This document shows, in pieces, positions 1-7,730 of a stretch of 14,415 bases of DNA. Source of the stretch: Limisphaerales bacterium (GTDB lineage Bacteria > Verrucomicrobiota > Verrucomicrobiia > Limisphaerales > UBA11358); the NCBI GenBank assembly GCA_027451565.1, contig DAIDJC010000048.1:1-14415 (forward strand). The letters run 5' to 3'. Under the pieces are notes generated by a model that did not search any database, was not told the origin of the DNA, and worked only from the letters and a program-made list of their open reading frames with translations. Positions within the stretch are counted from its first letter, which is position 1; each line of letters opens with the position of its first letter. The position numbers and the translations under genes are program-made.

Positions 1-1847
1 GGATTGAGTTTGTTCAGGAGTTTGACCTTTCCCGTTTTGGTGAGGGTATGCCATTGATGTTCCAGGCGGCCGTTGAGAAGAATGTAAGGGAAAGCCGCAT
101 CCGGCAATTCGGAGGGGGGCATGTGTGGCCGGGCAAAAAACCTGGCCCGACCTGAAGGAGTGGGGAACCGGACAGACCCATCATCAGACCGGTACCGGAT
201 GGAACATCCCCTGGCAGAGCCGGGGGATGCCGGCCATTGCCAGGATTGACGAGCAAGTTTTGCATGGTCCATGCCGCGTAAATCATATCCTGTGAGGGGA
301 TTCCATATCTGCCTGATTTCATCAAAGACTCCGGCGGCATCGGCGTGGGGAAAAAACCGGTCGAAACCCATGGCCCGTCCCATGGCGGCAATCCACTGCC
401 AGTCTGACCGCGCCTCGCCAGGAGGCGGGACAGCCTGCGGCATGAGGGTGACATTGCGCTCGGAATTCACCATGGTCCCCTGCCCCTCGGCCCAGAGCGC
501 GCCTGGCAGCAAAACATCGGCAAACCGGGAAGTCTCCGTCGGGTGAAAGGCATCCTGGACAATGACCAATTCAGCGCGTTTCAAGCCTGCGATGACGTGG
601 TCGCGATCCGGCATGGTAGCGACCGGGTTGGTGCCGATGATCCAAACCGCCTTGATCCGGCCAGACTCCAGGTTTTTGAAAAGTGTGGTGGCATCGCACC
701 CAGGTTCCGTGGAAATGGCGCCGGGTGGCAGATTCCAAAGCTGCTCCACAAACTGCCGGTCTGCGGGGTCGGTCACCACGCGCTGGCCCGGCAAAGAATG
801 GCTCATGTACCCCACCTCGCGTCCGCCCATGGCATTGGGCTGGCCGGTGAGGGAAAATGGCCCGCTGCCGGGCCTGCAAATCCTGCCGGTGGCCAGATGA
901 AGGTTGCAAATGGCATTGGTATGCCAGGTGCCATGAATACTTTGGTTCAATCCCATGGTCCAAAAGGTCGTGAATTCCGGTCCCTGCACAATCCACTCCG
1001 CTGCCTTGCGCAAGTCCTCCTCCTTCAAGCCGGTCAACCTTGAAACCTTTTCCGGGGGATAATCCTGAAGCAGTTCGGACAGGGTCTCCCAGCCCTCGGT
1101 ATGGGCGCGGATAAAGTCATGGTCCAAGCCGCCCATTTGACGGATCAAATGAAGGCATCCATTGAGAAAAGCCAGGTCGGCGCCTGGTTTGATTTGAAGA
1201 AAAAGGTCGGCTTTTTCGGCAGTCGCAGTGCGCCGGGGGTCCACCACAATCACCCGCGCCCCCTGCTTTTGGCGATCCAACAGGCGGAGGAAAAGAATGG
1301 GATGACATTCAGCCATGTTGGCACCGATGACCAGGGCGCAATTCAGGCGGTCAATATCCTCATAACTGCCCGGCGGCCCGTCGGCGCCGAGGGAAAGACG
1401 GTAGCCACTCGCGGCACTGGCCATGCAAAGCCTGGAATTGGAATCAATGTTATTGGTGCGAAGACAACCCTTGGCCAGTTTGACCGCGAGGTACTGTGAT
1501 TCCGAGGAAAGCTGGCCGGAGACATACAAAGCCACGGAGGAAGGCCCGTGCCGTTTGAAAATATCCATGAACCGCCCCGCCGCATGGTTCACGGCGGCCT
1601 CTGGCGGGACCGGCTGCAGAGGCCCGTCCCTGGAAGATCGCAAATGCGCAGAAACCAGGCGGTCCGGGGCGGTTAAAGGTTCCGCGCAGGTGAAACCCTT
1701 GCTGCACAGACGCCCACGGTTGGCAGGGTGATCCCGGTCCCCTGTCACCTTCACAACGGCACCCTGGCGGACCTGCATGACGATTCCACAGCCCACCCCG
1801 CAATATGGGCAGACGGAGCGCACATGACGGTCCTCAGAGTCAGACAT
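1..1847 (-). CDS. nasA: Assimilatory nitrate reductase, catalytic subunit (C-terminus cut by window edge)
   Basis: Cytoplasmic molybdenum enzyme that reduces nitrate to nitrite. I translated the frame from the ATG at 1847 to the window edge: about 615 codons with no stop, so it is open at the left end rather than frameshifted. The N-terminus has the [4Fe-4S] site Cys13, Cys16, Cys20 and Cys48 (CPYCGVGC, then GRLCSKG). The segment NSRLCMAS carries Cys141, in the position of the molybdenum-ligand Cys of NasA/NapA enzymes. Later segments typical of bis-MGD oxidoreductases include IGTNPVATMP, ADVLLPGALWAEGQGT and, near the edge, LLNGRLEHQWHTLTKTGK at the start of the dinucleotide-binding domain. 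The family is usually 700-900 residues, so roughly the last 100-300 are missing, including any C-terminal [2Fe-2S] extension. The start overlaps the nirA stop by 8 bases (ATGTCTGA), indicating translational coupling. It is the last operon gene visible. Confidence 0.93.
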   Translation of the reverse strand, partial: MSDSEDRHVRSVCPYCGVGCGIVMQVRQGAVVKVTGDRDHPANRGRLCSKGFTCAEPLTAPDRLVSAHLRSSRDGPLQPVPPEAAVNHAAGRFMDIFKRHGPSSVALYVSGQLSSESQYLAVKLAKGCLRTNNIDSNSRLCMASAASGYRLSLGADGPPGSYEDIDRLNCALVIGANMAECHPILFLRLLDRQKQGARVIVVDPRRTATAEKADLFLQIKPGADLAFLNGCLHLIRQMGGLDHDFIRAHTEGWETLSELLQDYPPEKVSRLTGLKEEDLRKAAEWIVQGPEFTTFWTMGLNQSIHGTWHTNAICNLHLATGRICRPGSGPFSLTGQPNAMGGREVGYMSHSLPGQRVVTDPADRQFVEQLWNLPPGAISTEPGCDATTLFKNLESGRIKAVWIIGTNPVATMPDRDHVIAGLKRAELVIVQDAFHPTETSRFADVLLPGALWAEGQGTMVNSERNVTLMPQAVPPPGEARSDWQWIAAMGRAMGFDRFFPHADAAGVFDEIRQIWNPLTGYDLRGMDHAKLARQSWQWPASPGSARGCSIRYRSDDGSVRFPTPSGRARFFARPHMPPSELPDAAFPYILLNGRLEHQWHTLTKTGKVKLLNKLN

Positions 1848-3543
1848 TGGACATTCCGGAAAAAAGGGTTTGCAGAGTGTTCAAATCATGTCTTGTGGCA
1901 AATTGGAGGAAACTTTCCCTTCCGGCGCGGTGTTTGAGGTACATTTTCAGGATATTTTCCACGACGCCGTGGAGCGATGCGGCGCTGACCCCTGAGAGGA
2001 GCTGGCGCCCCACAGACTGGTTCCTTCCAAAACCTCCTCCAATGAAGACATGATACCCCTCGGCGCCCTGGACTTTGGTGCCCAACAACCCGATATCTCC
2101 CATGTAATGCTGGGCGCAGGAATTGGGGCATCCGGTCAGATGGATATTGACGGGTTGGTCCAGGCTGAGTTTGGATTCCAGATGTTTGATCAGGGCCAGG
2201 GCATGGGCCTTGGTGCCAGACTGTGCAAATTTGCAATAGGCATTGCCGGTGCAGGCCACCACGCCGCTGGAAATGTTGGATTGCCTGGCGGGCAGACCCA
2301 ATTTTTCCAGTGCATTTTTCAGACTGGCCACGTAGGCATCCGGCACATTGGGGAAGATCATATTCTGCCAAACGGTGAGGCGCACCTCTCCCGATCCGTA
2401 CAGATCCGCCAACTCCGCCAACCGGAGCATCTGCCGGGCAGTAACCTGCCCCACGGGACAGGAAGCCCCCACATAATTCAGGCCTCGCTGTTTTTGTGGA
2501 AAATCACCCACATGCGAGTGCGGCAATTCCTGCGAGGCCCACCTGCAATCCTTGGGATTCAAGGGATGCCTTCTGATCGGCTGGCCCAATTTTTTCTCCA
2601 TTTTTTCCAGGTATTGGGCGAGAGACATGGATTCGAGCAGGTGTTTCAACCTGGCCCTCTTGCGGTTGGTGCGGCAGCCTTCCTCGATATAGACGCGCAA
2701 GGCGGCTACCACCACGCGATTGATTTCGCCGGGAGGCACCACCACCCCCAAGTCACTGGCAAAGGCCTTGTGGCCGGTGGCTCCGCCGAGAGCCATTCGA
2801 AACAGCACCTCGTCGCCGACCTTGACCGCTTTCACCCCGATGTCATTGGTATCCTCCACGGCGCCGATCAGGCCGCCGCCATCATAGGCGATGTTAAATT
2901 TGCGCGGCAGATCATAGAAGGACCGGTCATGGATGATGATTTGCGCCAAAGCCTGAACGAGGGGCTGGACATCAATCAATTCCACGGGGTCAATGCCTGC
3001 GGTGGGGTTCATGGTTAGATTTCGGATGTTATCGGCGCCGCTGCCGCGGGTGTGAAGGCCGATTGACTGGATTCTGCGCAGAAATTCAGGGGCGTCCCTG
3101 GAGGAGACAAACCTCATTTGAAAATTAGCGCGCGTGGTGACCTGGATGTAGCCACTGGTCAGGTCGCGGGCAATCCTTGCCAGTTCCCGAAGTTGAAAGG
3201 AAGTGAGCGCCCCGCCGGGAATCCGCAGCCTGGCCATGAAAGCGTCCTTGACGGGCGAAAGAAAAAACAAACCATGCCACTTGAAACGGAAAATGTCCTC
3301 CCTGTCCGGGGACCGGTCGTTTTGGGCATTTTCCACAAGTTGCCCATAGGAATCCAGCGGATGCAGCTCGCGTTTAATGCGCTCCTCAGCGATCAAATCC
3401 TGCGGGCTGGGGGCGGGCGCTGCGGCGTCTGCAAACGTTTTCCCCCGGACGACTGAGCCTGCAAATAATCCAAACAAATATTCCTTCTGCTCCGGGGTGA
3501 ATGGCGCGGAGGCAAGCGCCTCAGGAAATGGCGGGGTGGTCAT
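1840..3543 (-). CDS. nirA: Assimilatory nitrite reductase (siroheme, [4Fe-4S])
   Basis: A 567-residue enzyme that reduces nitrite to ammonium with six electrons in the cytoplasm. It shows the two-repeat sulfite/nitrite reductase fold: a first half with the TTRANFQMRF strand (136-145), and a second half with the cluster/siroheme Cys ligands Cys431, Cys437 (CTGNAYC), Cys472 and Cys476 (TGCPNSC), followed by GDIGLLG. TGN and PNSC fit nitrite reductases better than sulfite reductases, and the neighbouring NasA and Nrt genes agree. Oddly, residues 12-29 (SAPFTPEQKEYLFGLFAG) closely match residues 12-29 of the flavoprotein encoded just upstream, which suggests docking to that partner rather than, or besides, ferredoxin. 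AAGGA lies 8 bases before the ATG. The stop overlaps the nasA start, and the start is 11 bases after the flavoprotein stop. The identity of the electron donor is inferred. Confidence 0.92.
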   Translation of the reverse strand: MTTPPFPEALASAPFTPEQKEYLFGLFAGSVVRGKTFADAAAPAPSPQDLIAEERIKRELHPLDSYGQLVENAQNDRSPDREDIFRFKWHGLFFLSPVKDAFMARLRIPGGALTSFQLRELARIARDLTSGYIQVTTRANFQMRFVSSRDAPEFLRRIQSIGLHTRGSGADNIRNLTMNPTAGIDPVELIDVQPLVQALAQIIIHDRSFYDLPRKFNIAYDGGGLIGAVEDTNDIGVKAVKVGDEVLFRMALGGATGHKAFASDLGVVVPPGEINRVVVAALRVYIEEGCRTNRKRARLKHLLESMSLAQYLEKMEKKLGQPIRRHPLNPKDCRWASQELPHSHVGDFPQKQRGLNYVGASCPVGQVTARQMLRLAELADLYGSGEVRLTVWQNMIFPNVPDAYVASLKNALEKLGLPARQSNISSGVVACTGNAYCKFAQSGTKAHALALIKHLESKLSLDQPVNIHLTGCPNSCAQHYMGDIGLLGTKVQGAEGYHVFIGGGFGRNQSVGRQLLSGVSAASLHGVVENILKMYLKHRAGRESFLQFATRHDLNTLQTLFSGMSNV

Positions 3544-3554
3544 GGCTTGAATCC

Positions 3555-5351
3555 TTAATAAACATCGCGTTGATATCGCTTTTCAGACTTGAGTTTTTCG
3601 ACATAGAGGCCCGCATCCTCGCGCGATTTTCCGCCGGCGGTCATGATCACCTCATGCAAAGCGGCATCCACGTCCCGGGCCATGCGGCTGGCATCGCCAC
3701 ACACATAAAAGAAGGCGCCCTCCTCCAGCCATGCCCACAAGCCGGCGGCGTTTTCGCGCATGCGATCCTGAACATAGATTTTTGCGGCCTGATCCCGCGA
3801 GAAAGCGAGGTCCAGGCGGGTCAGGAAGCCTGACTTTTTCCAATCCTCCAAGAGGTCGGCATAAAGGTAGTCGGTGGACCTTTTTTGATCGCCAAAAAAG
3901 AGCCAGTTGCGGCCTGGAGCGCCCGCGGCCTGGCGCTCCTCAAGAAAGGCCCGGAAGGGCGCAATGCCAGTCCCAGGCCCCACCATGATCATGGGTGCAT
4001 CCGGGCGGCTGGGCGGACGAAAACCGTGCGAGGTTTGAATAAACAACCTGACATTCTCCCCTGCCCTGTCAGCGAGAAAGGAGGAGGCGACCCCCATTCT
4101 GGACCGTTCATGCGCCGTGTAACGGACCACGGCCACTGTGAGATGAACCTCGCCCGGGTGCGCCTTGGGCGAGGATGAAATGGAATAAAGCCGGGGCGAC
4201 AATTTTCTCAGCAGCGGAAGAAATTCATCAACCGGCAGGGTCCCCGGGGCGGATTTCAAAACATCCAGGACATCGCGTCCGTGAAGCCATTGGGCCAGGG
4301 CGCTTTCCTGGCCGGGCGCGAGCAAAGGAGCAAACGGGGCCTGTGGAAAGCGACGGGCCATTTCCGCAAGCAGCGCCTGGTTGGGCTTGCCGAGGTCCAG
4401 GCATTGGCCAAGAGCTTTTGCCAGGGGCAGGACCCATCCATCCACGGCCACCGGCTGATGAGGGTGCGCCTGGAGATGGGATGCGACGGCTTGGACGAGC
4501 TCCGGGTTGTTTTCAGGATAAACACCCAGGGCATCCCCTGCCTCATAAGCCATGCCGCTGCCGGAGAGATCAAATTCAAAATGCCGGACCTCCTTGGCCG
4601 ACCCAGGCCCGCTCAACAGGATGTTTTTCTGCAACCTGGCCGGAAAAGGGTTTTGGCGGTTGAACGCGGGCGACGGCGGCGGCTGTGCGTCTGCCGGAAC
4701 CTGCGGTTCGCGGGGTTTGGCCTCGGTGACAACGCGGGAGCCATTGGTGGAGGGCTTCTCACCCAGCTTGGACCACAAGCTCTCCATCCATGCGGCCGCG
4801 GACGCCTCGTAATCCACGTCGCACTCGCCACGCGCGATGATTTGACGCGCCCCCAATGCCGCCATGCGTTCATCCATTTTTTTGGATGCTCCGCAAAACT
4901 GGGAATAATTGCGGTCGCCAAGCCCCAGTACGGCATACTGCATTCCATCGAGGCGCGGCGCCGAGTCGTCCTTGAGCCAGTTCCAGAAACCGGTTGCATT
5001 ATCGGGAGGATCGCCATCGCCCCAGGTGCTGGAAATGAGCACGACAGCGGGAGCTGAGGAAAACCGCGCGGGAGCGTGGTCATTGAGGGGATGAACCGCC
5101 GGAGCAAAACCGCGAAGGCTGGCATCCTTGGAGAGTTTTTTGGCAAGGCCCTCGGCAGTGCCGGTTTGAGAACCAAACAGGATCAGGAGCGGGTTTCCCT
5201 GAGGCGCGGAGGCGGAGCCCTGTGGAGGCTGGGCGCCGGGCTGCACTGCAGGTTGCGAATGCATGCCTGCAAAAAATCCATTCAGCCAGGCGCGCTGCTC
5301 CACGGAAAATGGCGCGGACTCGGGGATGTAAGGAATGGCGGGGTTATTCAT
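3555..5351 (-). CDS. CysJ-like NADPH diflavin reductase (sulfite reductase flavoprotein family)
   Basis: A 598-residue cytoplasmic reductase passing electrons from NADPH through FAD and FMN to a partner. Domain order: an N-terminal peptide with APFSVEQRAWLNGFFAG (13-29); a Pro/Ala/Gln-rich linker (about 31-52); flavodoxin domain (about 54-197) with SQTGTAEGLAKKL at 61-73 and LGLGDRNYSQFC; linker (about 198-230); FAD domain with RLYSISSSP (387-395); and NADPH domain with GPGTGIAPFRAFLEER (458-473), YVQDRMRE and VCGDASRMARDV. It ends in YQRDVY, the canonical CysJ C-terminus. The N-terminal peptide resembles E. coli CysJ's LTPTQLAWVSGYFWG and is repeated in NirA. Position between the porin and nirA/nasA argues that it feeds NirA, and possibly NasA, instead of CysI. 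A role in sulfite reduction is the alternative, but no CysI is seen here. No clear Shine-Dalgarno precedes this ATG; an 88-base gap with a hairpin does. Confidence 0.88.
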   Translation of the reverse strand: MNNPAIPYIPESAPFSVEQRAWLNGFFAGMHSQPAVQPGAQPPQGSASAPQGNPLLILFGSQTGTAEGLAKKLSKDASLRGFAPAVHPLNDHAPARFSSAPAVVLISSTWGDGDPPDNATGFWNWLKDDSAPRLDGMQYAVLGLGDRNYSQFCGASKKMDERMAALGARQIIARGECDVDYEASAAAWMESLWSKLGEKPSTNGSRVVTEAKPREPQVPADAQPPPSPAFNRQNPFPARLQKNILLSGPGSAKEVRHFEFDLSGSGMAYEAGDALGVYPENNPELVQAVASHLQAHPHQPVAVDGWVLPLAKALGQCLDLGKPNQALLAEMARRFPQAPFAPLLAPGQESALAQWLHGRDVLDVLKSAPGTLPVDEFLPLLRKLSPRLYSISSSPKAHPGEVHLTVAVVRYTAHERSRMGVASSFLADRAGENVRLFIQTSHGFRPPSRPDAPMIMVGPGTGIAPFRAFLEERQAAGAPGRNWLFFGDQKRSTDYLYADLLEDWKKSGFLTRLDLAFSRDQAAKIYVQDRMRENAAGLWAWLEEGAFFYVCGDASRMARDVDAALHEVIMTAGGKSREDAGLYVEKLKSEKRYQRDVY

Positions 5352-5363
5352 TTGAAAGCGGGA

Positions 5364-5409
5364 ATGAAAGCCGGCGGCGGATGCCAGGCGTGACGCAGGC
5401 CGGTTTCAT
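5364..5409. repeat. Imperfect inverted repeat between porin and flavoprotein genes
   Basis: ATGAAA-G-CCGGC at 5364-5375 pairs with GCCGG-TTTCAT at 5399-5409, giving an 11-pair stem with one bulged base and a 23-base loop. It lies wholly inside the 88-base gap between the porin stop (5440) and the flavoprotein start (5351). In the operon's direction no U-run follows, so it does not look like an intrinsic terminator. An mRNA processing or stability element separating uptake from reduction genes is possible. The outer arm also lies in the 10-base palindrome TTTCATGAAA at 5404-5413. Confidence 0.5.
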
Positions 5410-5439
5410 GAAATGCTCATAGGTCCGCATCAGGCTCAT

Positions 5440-6882
5440 TCAGTAGTTGAACTCCAGTTGGGCCCAGAATTTTTGGACATCCACATTCGGCGAAGGCAGG
5501 GATGGAACCGGGGCATCACCGCCCTGGTAATAGGCATAGGCCAGGAGCGCGGACCAGTGCTTGAGAAATTTCCTGGACACCATCACGTCATATTCCTGCC
5601 CATAATTGCCGCCGCCGTAATCGGCATCATATTTATGAAAAGTGAAATACGCCGGCAGGTTTAATGGCAGATTCACCTGGAAATAAGCATAGAGGTCATG
5701 CAAGCCTTGGGAGGGTGTGGTGAGGAAAACATCAGCCCATCCATTGAAGGCGTGCAAAGTGGCAAGCGGGGTGCGGAAAGATGTGTAGCCGCCCGCCGCG
5801 CCGCCATTGACAGCGCCACCCAGGTCCTCAAAGCCGGCACCCAACGCAACAGGGTCCAGCCTCAAGCCGCTTTCCAGGTTGAAATAGGATGCATCATAGC
5901 GCAGGGGACTGTTGCCATACTGCGTTTGCCATGCGTACTCGGCGCGGTAATCCACCCACAAATTGCGGGAGAGCGGGGCCTGCCCGGCAAAATAGCCGCC
6001 ATAGGTGGCGCAGGAGCTGAGGTCATCCACACTGTCCTTCAAATTCAACAAATAGGCGTACCCCACAAAACGCCCGTATTTCCATCCTGAATAATCCAGG
6101 TTGATGAGGTGGGAATGGGATTTGAAATCCGTGTTGGCAGCGGGCAGCCCGGAGACATTACCAAAAACGCGGTTGACGTACCAAAGATAGGAATAATAAA
6201 TGGCAAAATCCTTGAAAGGGGTCACGCTCATGGAAGCGGCATTAAAAGTCTGCATGTTCTGCCGCCAATTGACGTCCCCGATGAAGCGCTGGTTATCCAG
6301 GTTGATATCCTGCTGCCCCACCTTTGCAGACAGCACATTGGTGAGGTTGTAGCCCACCCAAGCCTGGTCCACCCTGGTCAGGGCCGGGTCAGCCACAACG
6401 GGACGGGCGCCCTGGCCATTGGAGCCGGCGGCGTTGTAATTATGCTCAGGCCCAAGGGCAGTCACATTCACCCCTTCGATCATGGCATCGAGGCCATAAA
6501 CCGGGGCTGTGGTATAACCCAGGCGGGTGCGAAAGGTGGGGGCATAAGCGCCTTTGGTGATGGCCTTGACGCCTTCCTCCTCATCCTGCTCGTACCTGAG
6601 GCGCGCGTTGACGTTCAGCCTGCCCTGTGCCAGGGCACCGGGGATATCACCGTCCAGCAGTTTTTCCAATGCATTGGTTGAATGCAGGCAGGCGAAGGAA
6701 TTCGTGGCGCCGCCCATGCCGGGCGCGGAGACAAGAGCGGGTTTGGGAGGTACGGGAGGCTGCCCCGGCCCGGGCAGCATGAAAGGCATGGAACCTGCCA
6801 GGAGAGAGGGGCCGCTGGCCATGCCCAACAGGCTTGCAAAGGTTTTTTTCCATCCAGTTTTTGAGTCGCGCCTTGATTTCAT
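5440..6882 (-). CDS. Outer-membrane beta-barrel protein, alginate-export family, putative nitrate porin
   Basis: A 480-residue predicted outer-membrane porin. The N-terminus is basic (MKSRRDSKTGWKK) followed by a small-residue hydrophobic stretch to about residue 35, consistent with a Sec signal peptide. A Pro-rich segment (about 36-50) comes next, then ARLRYEQ near 93-99 begins the barrel. The segment VGQQDINLDNQRFIGDVNWRQNMQTFNA (188-215) is what I recognise from the alginate-export (Alginate_exp) family. Aromatic, Gly-rich amphipathic strands run to the end, and the protein ends QLEFNY with a terminal aromatic, the usual outer-membrane insertion signal. No alginate genes are nearby. Its ATGA overlap with nrtD and its place ahead of the reductases make nitrate/nitrite passage the simplest inferred role; substrate specificity cannot be read from the sequence. 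The ATG at 6882 is the first in frame. Confidence 0.8.
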   Translation of the reverse strand: MKSRRDSKTGWKKTFASLLGMASGPSLLAGSMPFMLPGPGQPPVPPKPALVSAPGMGGATNSFACLHSTNALEKLLDGDIPGALAQGRLNVNARLRYEQDEEEGVKAITKGAYAPTFRTRLGYTTAPVYGLDAMIEGVNVTALGPEHNYNAAGSNGQGARPVVADPALTRVDQAWVGYNLTNVLSAKVGQQDINLDNQRFIGDVNWRQNMQTFNAASMSVTPFKDFAIYYSYLWYVNRVFGNVSGLPAANTDFKSHSHLINLDYSGWKYGRFVGYAYLLNLKDSVDDLSSCATYGGYFAGQAPLSRNLWVDYRAEYAWQTQYGNSPLRYDASYFNLESGLRLDPVALGAGFEDLGGAVNGGAAGGYTSFRTPLATLHAFNGWADVFLTTPSQGLHDLYAYFQVNLPLNLPAYFTFHKYDADYGGGNYGQEYDVMVSRKFLKHWSALLAYAYYQGGDAPVPSLPSPNVDVQKFWAQLEFNY

Positions 6883-7730
6883 GATGATGTTTTTTCAGGG
6901 TTGTGGGTTGTCTGCGTTTCAGGAATGCGGGCCGGCCTTGGCAAACCATGTTTCAAATGAGCCCGCTCCTCCAAAAAAGAGATCAGTTGCTCCCGGCATT
7001 GGTAATAAGCCGGATCCTCGAAAAGCGCCGCACGGTTACGCGGGCGCGCAAATGGCACCTCGATCATTTCGCCAACGGTTGCGGCGGGTCCATTGGACAT
7101 CATCACCACCCTGTCAGAGAGGAATAGGGCCTCATCCACATCGTGGGTCACCATGATGGCCGTGAGACGTGTTCGCTGCCAGACCTCGAGGAGCGCCTGC
7201 TGAAGCTCGATGCGGGTGAGCGCGTCCAGCATGCCAAACGGTTCATCCAACAGGAGCACCTTTGGTTTGAGGGCAAAAGCGCGGGCAATGCCCACCCTCT
7301 GCCTCATGCCCTGGCTCAGGGATCCGGCCTTCTTATCCAAGGCATCCCCCAATCCCACCACCGCCAGGTAATACTCCGCAATTTCGCGCCGCTCAGAGCG
7401 GCTGGCCGTGAAAAACACCTGGTCCACCCCCAGCATCACGTTTTCCAATGCAGTCTTCCATGGCAGCAGGCAGGGAGATTGAAAAACCACGCCCCGGTCC
7501 GGCCCCGGACCGGAAACCTCCCGGCCTGCCAGAATAATGCCGCCGGAGCTGATTTCGTTCAGGCCTGCCAGCATGGAAAGCACCGTGCTTTTGCCGCACC
7601 CCGAGTGCCCAATCAGGGCCACAAACTCGCCCTTTTTGACTTGCAGGTTGAAATCATCCACGATCACCGCAGTCCCTTTGGACGAGGCGTAAACTTTGCG
7701 AAGCTTGGAAAATTCCAGGTAAGCGCTCAT
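6879..7730 (-). CDS. nrtD: Nitrate ABC transporter ATP-binding protein (NrtD type)
   Basis: A 283-residue cytoplasmic ATPase of the nitrate/sulfonate/taurine importer class. All core motifs are intact: Walker A GHSGCGKST (41-49), Q-loop Gln84, signature LSQGMRQR (138-145), Walker B VLLLDEP (158-164) and H-loop His196 in MVTHDVDEALFLSDR. The following MMSNGPAATVGE is typical of NrtD-type proteins. The last 30 or so residues are a polar, Pro/Thr-rich tail. The start overlaps the nrtC stop and the stop overlaps the porin start, both as ATGA, implying coupled translation. It probably pairs with NrtC as a heterodimer beneath NrtB and may supply the fully canonical catalytic residues of the pair. 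The exact transported anion (nitrate, nitrite or cyanate) is inferred from context. Confidence 0.88.
   Translation of the reverse strand: MSAYLEFSKLRKVYASSKGTAVIVDDFNLQVKKGEFVALIGHSGCGKSTVLSMLAGLNEISSGGIILAGREVSGPGPDRGVVFQSPCLLPWKTALENVMLGVDQVFFTASRSERREIAEYYLAVVGLGDALDKKAGSLSQGMRQRVGIARAFALKPKVLLLDEPFGMLDALTRIELQQALLEVWQRTRLTAIMVTHDVDEALFLSDRVVMMSNGPAATVGEMIEVPFARPRNRAALFEDPAYYQCREQLISFLEERAHLKHGLPRPARIPETQTTHNPEKTSS

Noticed and set aside
14..1803. Several short minus-strand frames in the nitrate reductase region, suggesting a broken gene
   Set aside because: Translating the frame from 1847 by hand gives one uninterrupted reading frame to the window edge with all nitrate reductase motifs; the short frames are shadows.
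2050..3018. Plus-strand open frame of 322 codons
   Set aside because: It lies opposite nirA, has no recognisable domain, and is explained by the codon bias of the real gene on the other strand.
4281..5057. Plus-strand open frame of 258 codons
   Set aside because: Antisense to the flavoprotein gene, with no recognisable motifs and a low-complexity composition.
1840..5351. Assimilatory sulfite reductase (CysI/CysJ) pair
   Set aside because: The siroheme protein has the nitrite-reductase-type motifs CTGNAYC and TGCPNSC and sits in a nitrate operon; only the flavoprotein is truly CysJ-like.
5440..6882. Alginate or other polysaccharide export function for the porin
   Set aside because: No polysaccharide synthesis or export genes are nearby, and the gene is translationally coupled to a nitrate transporter gene.
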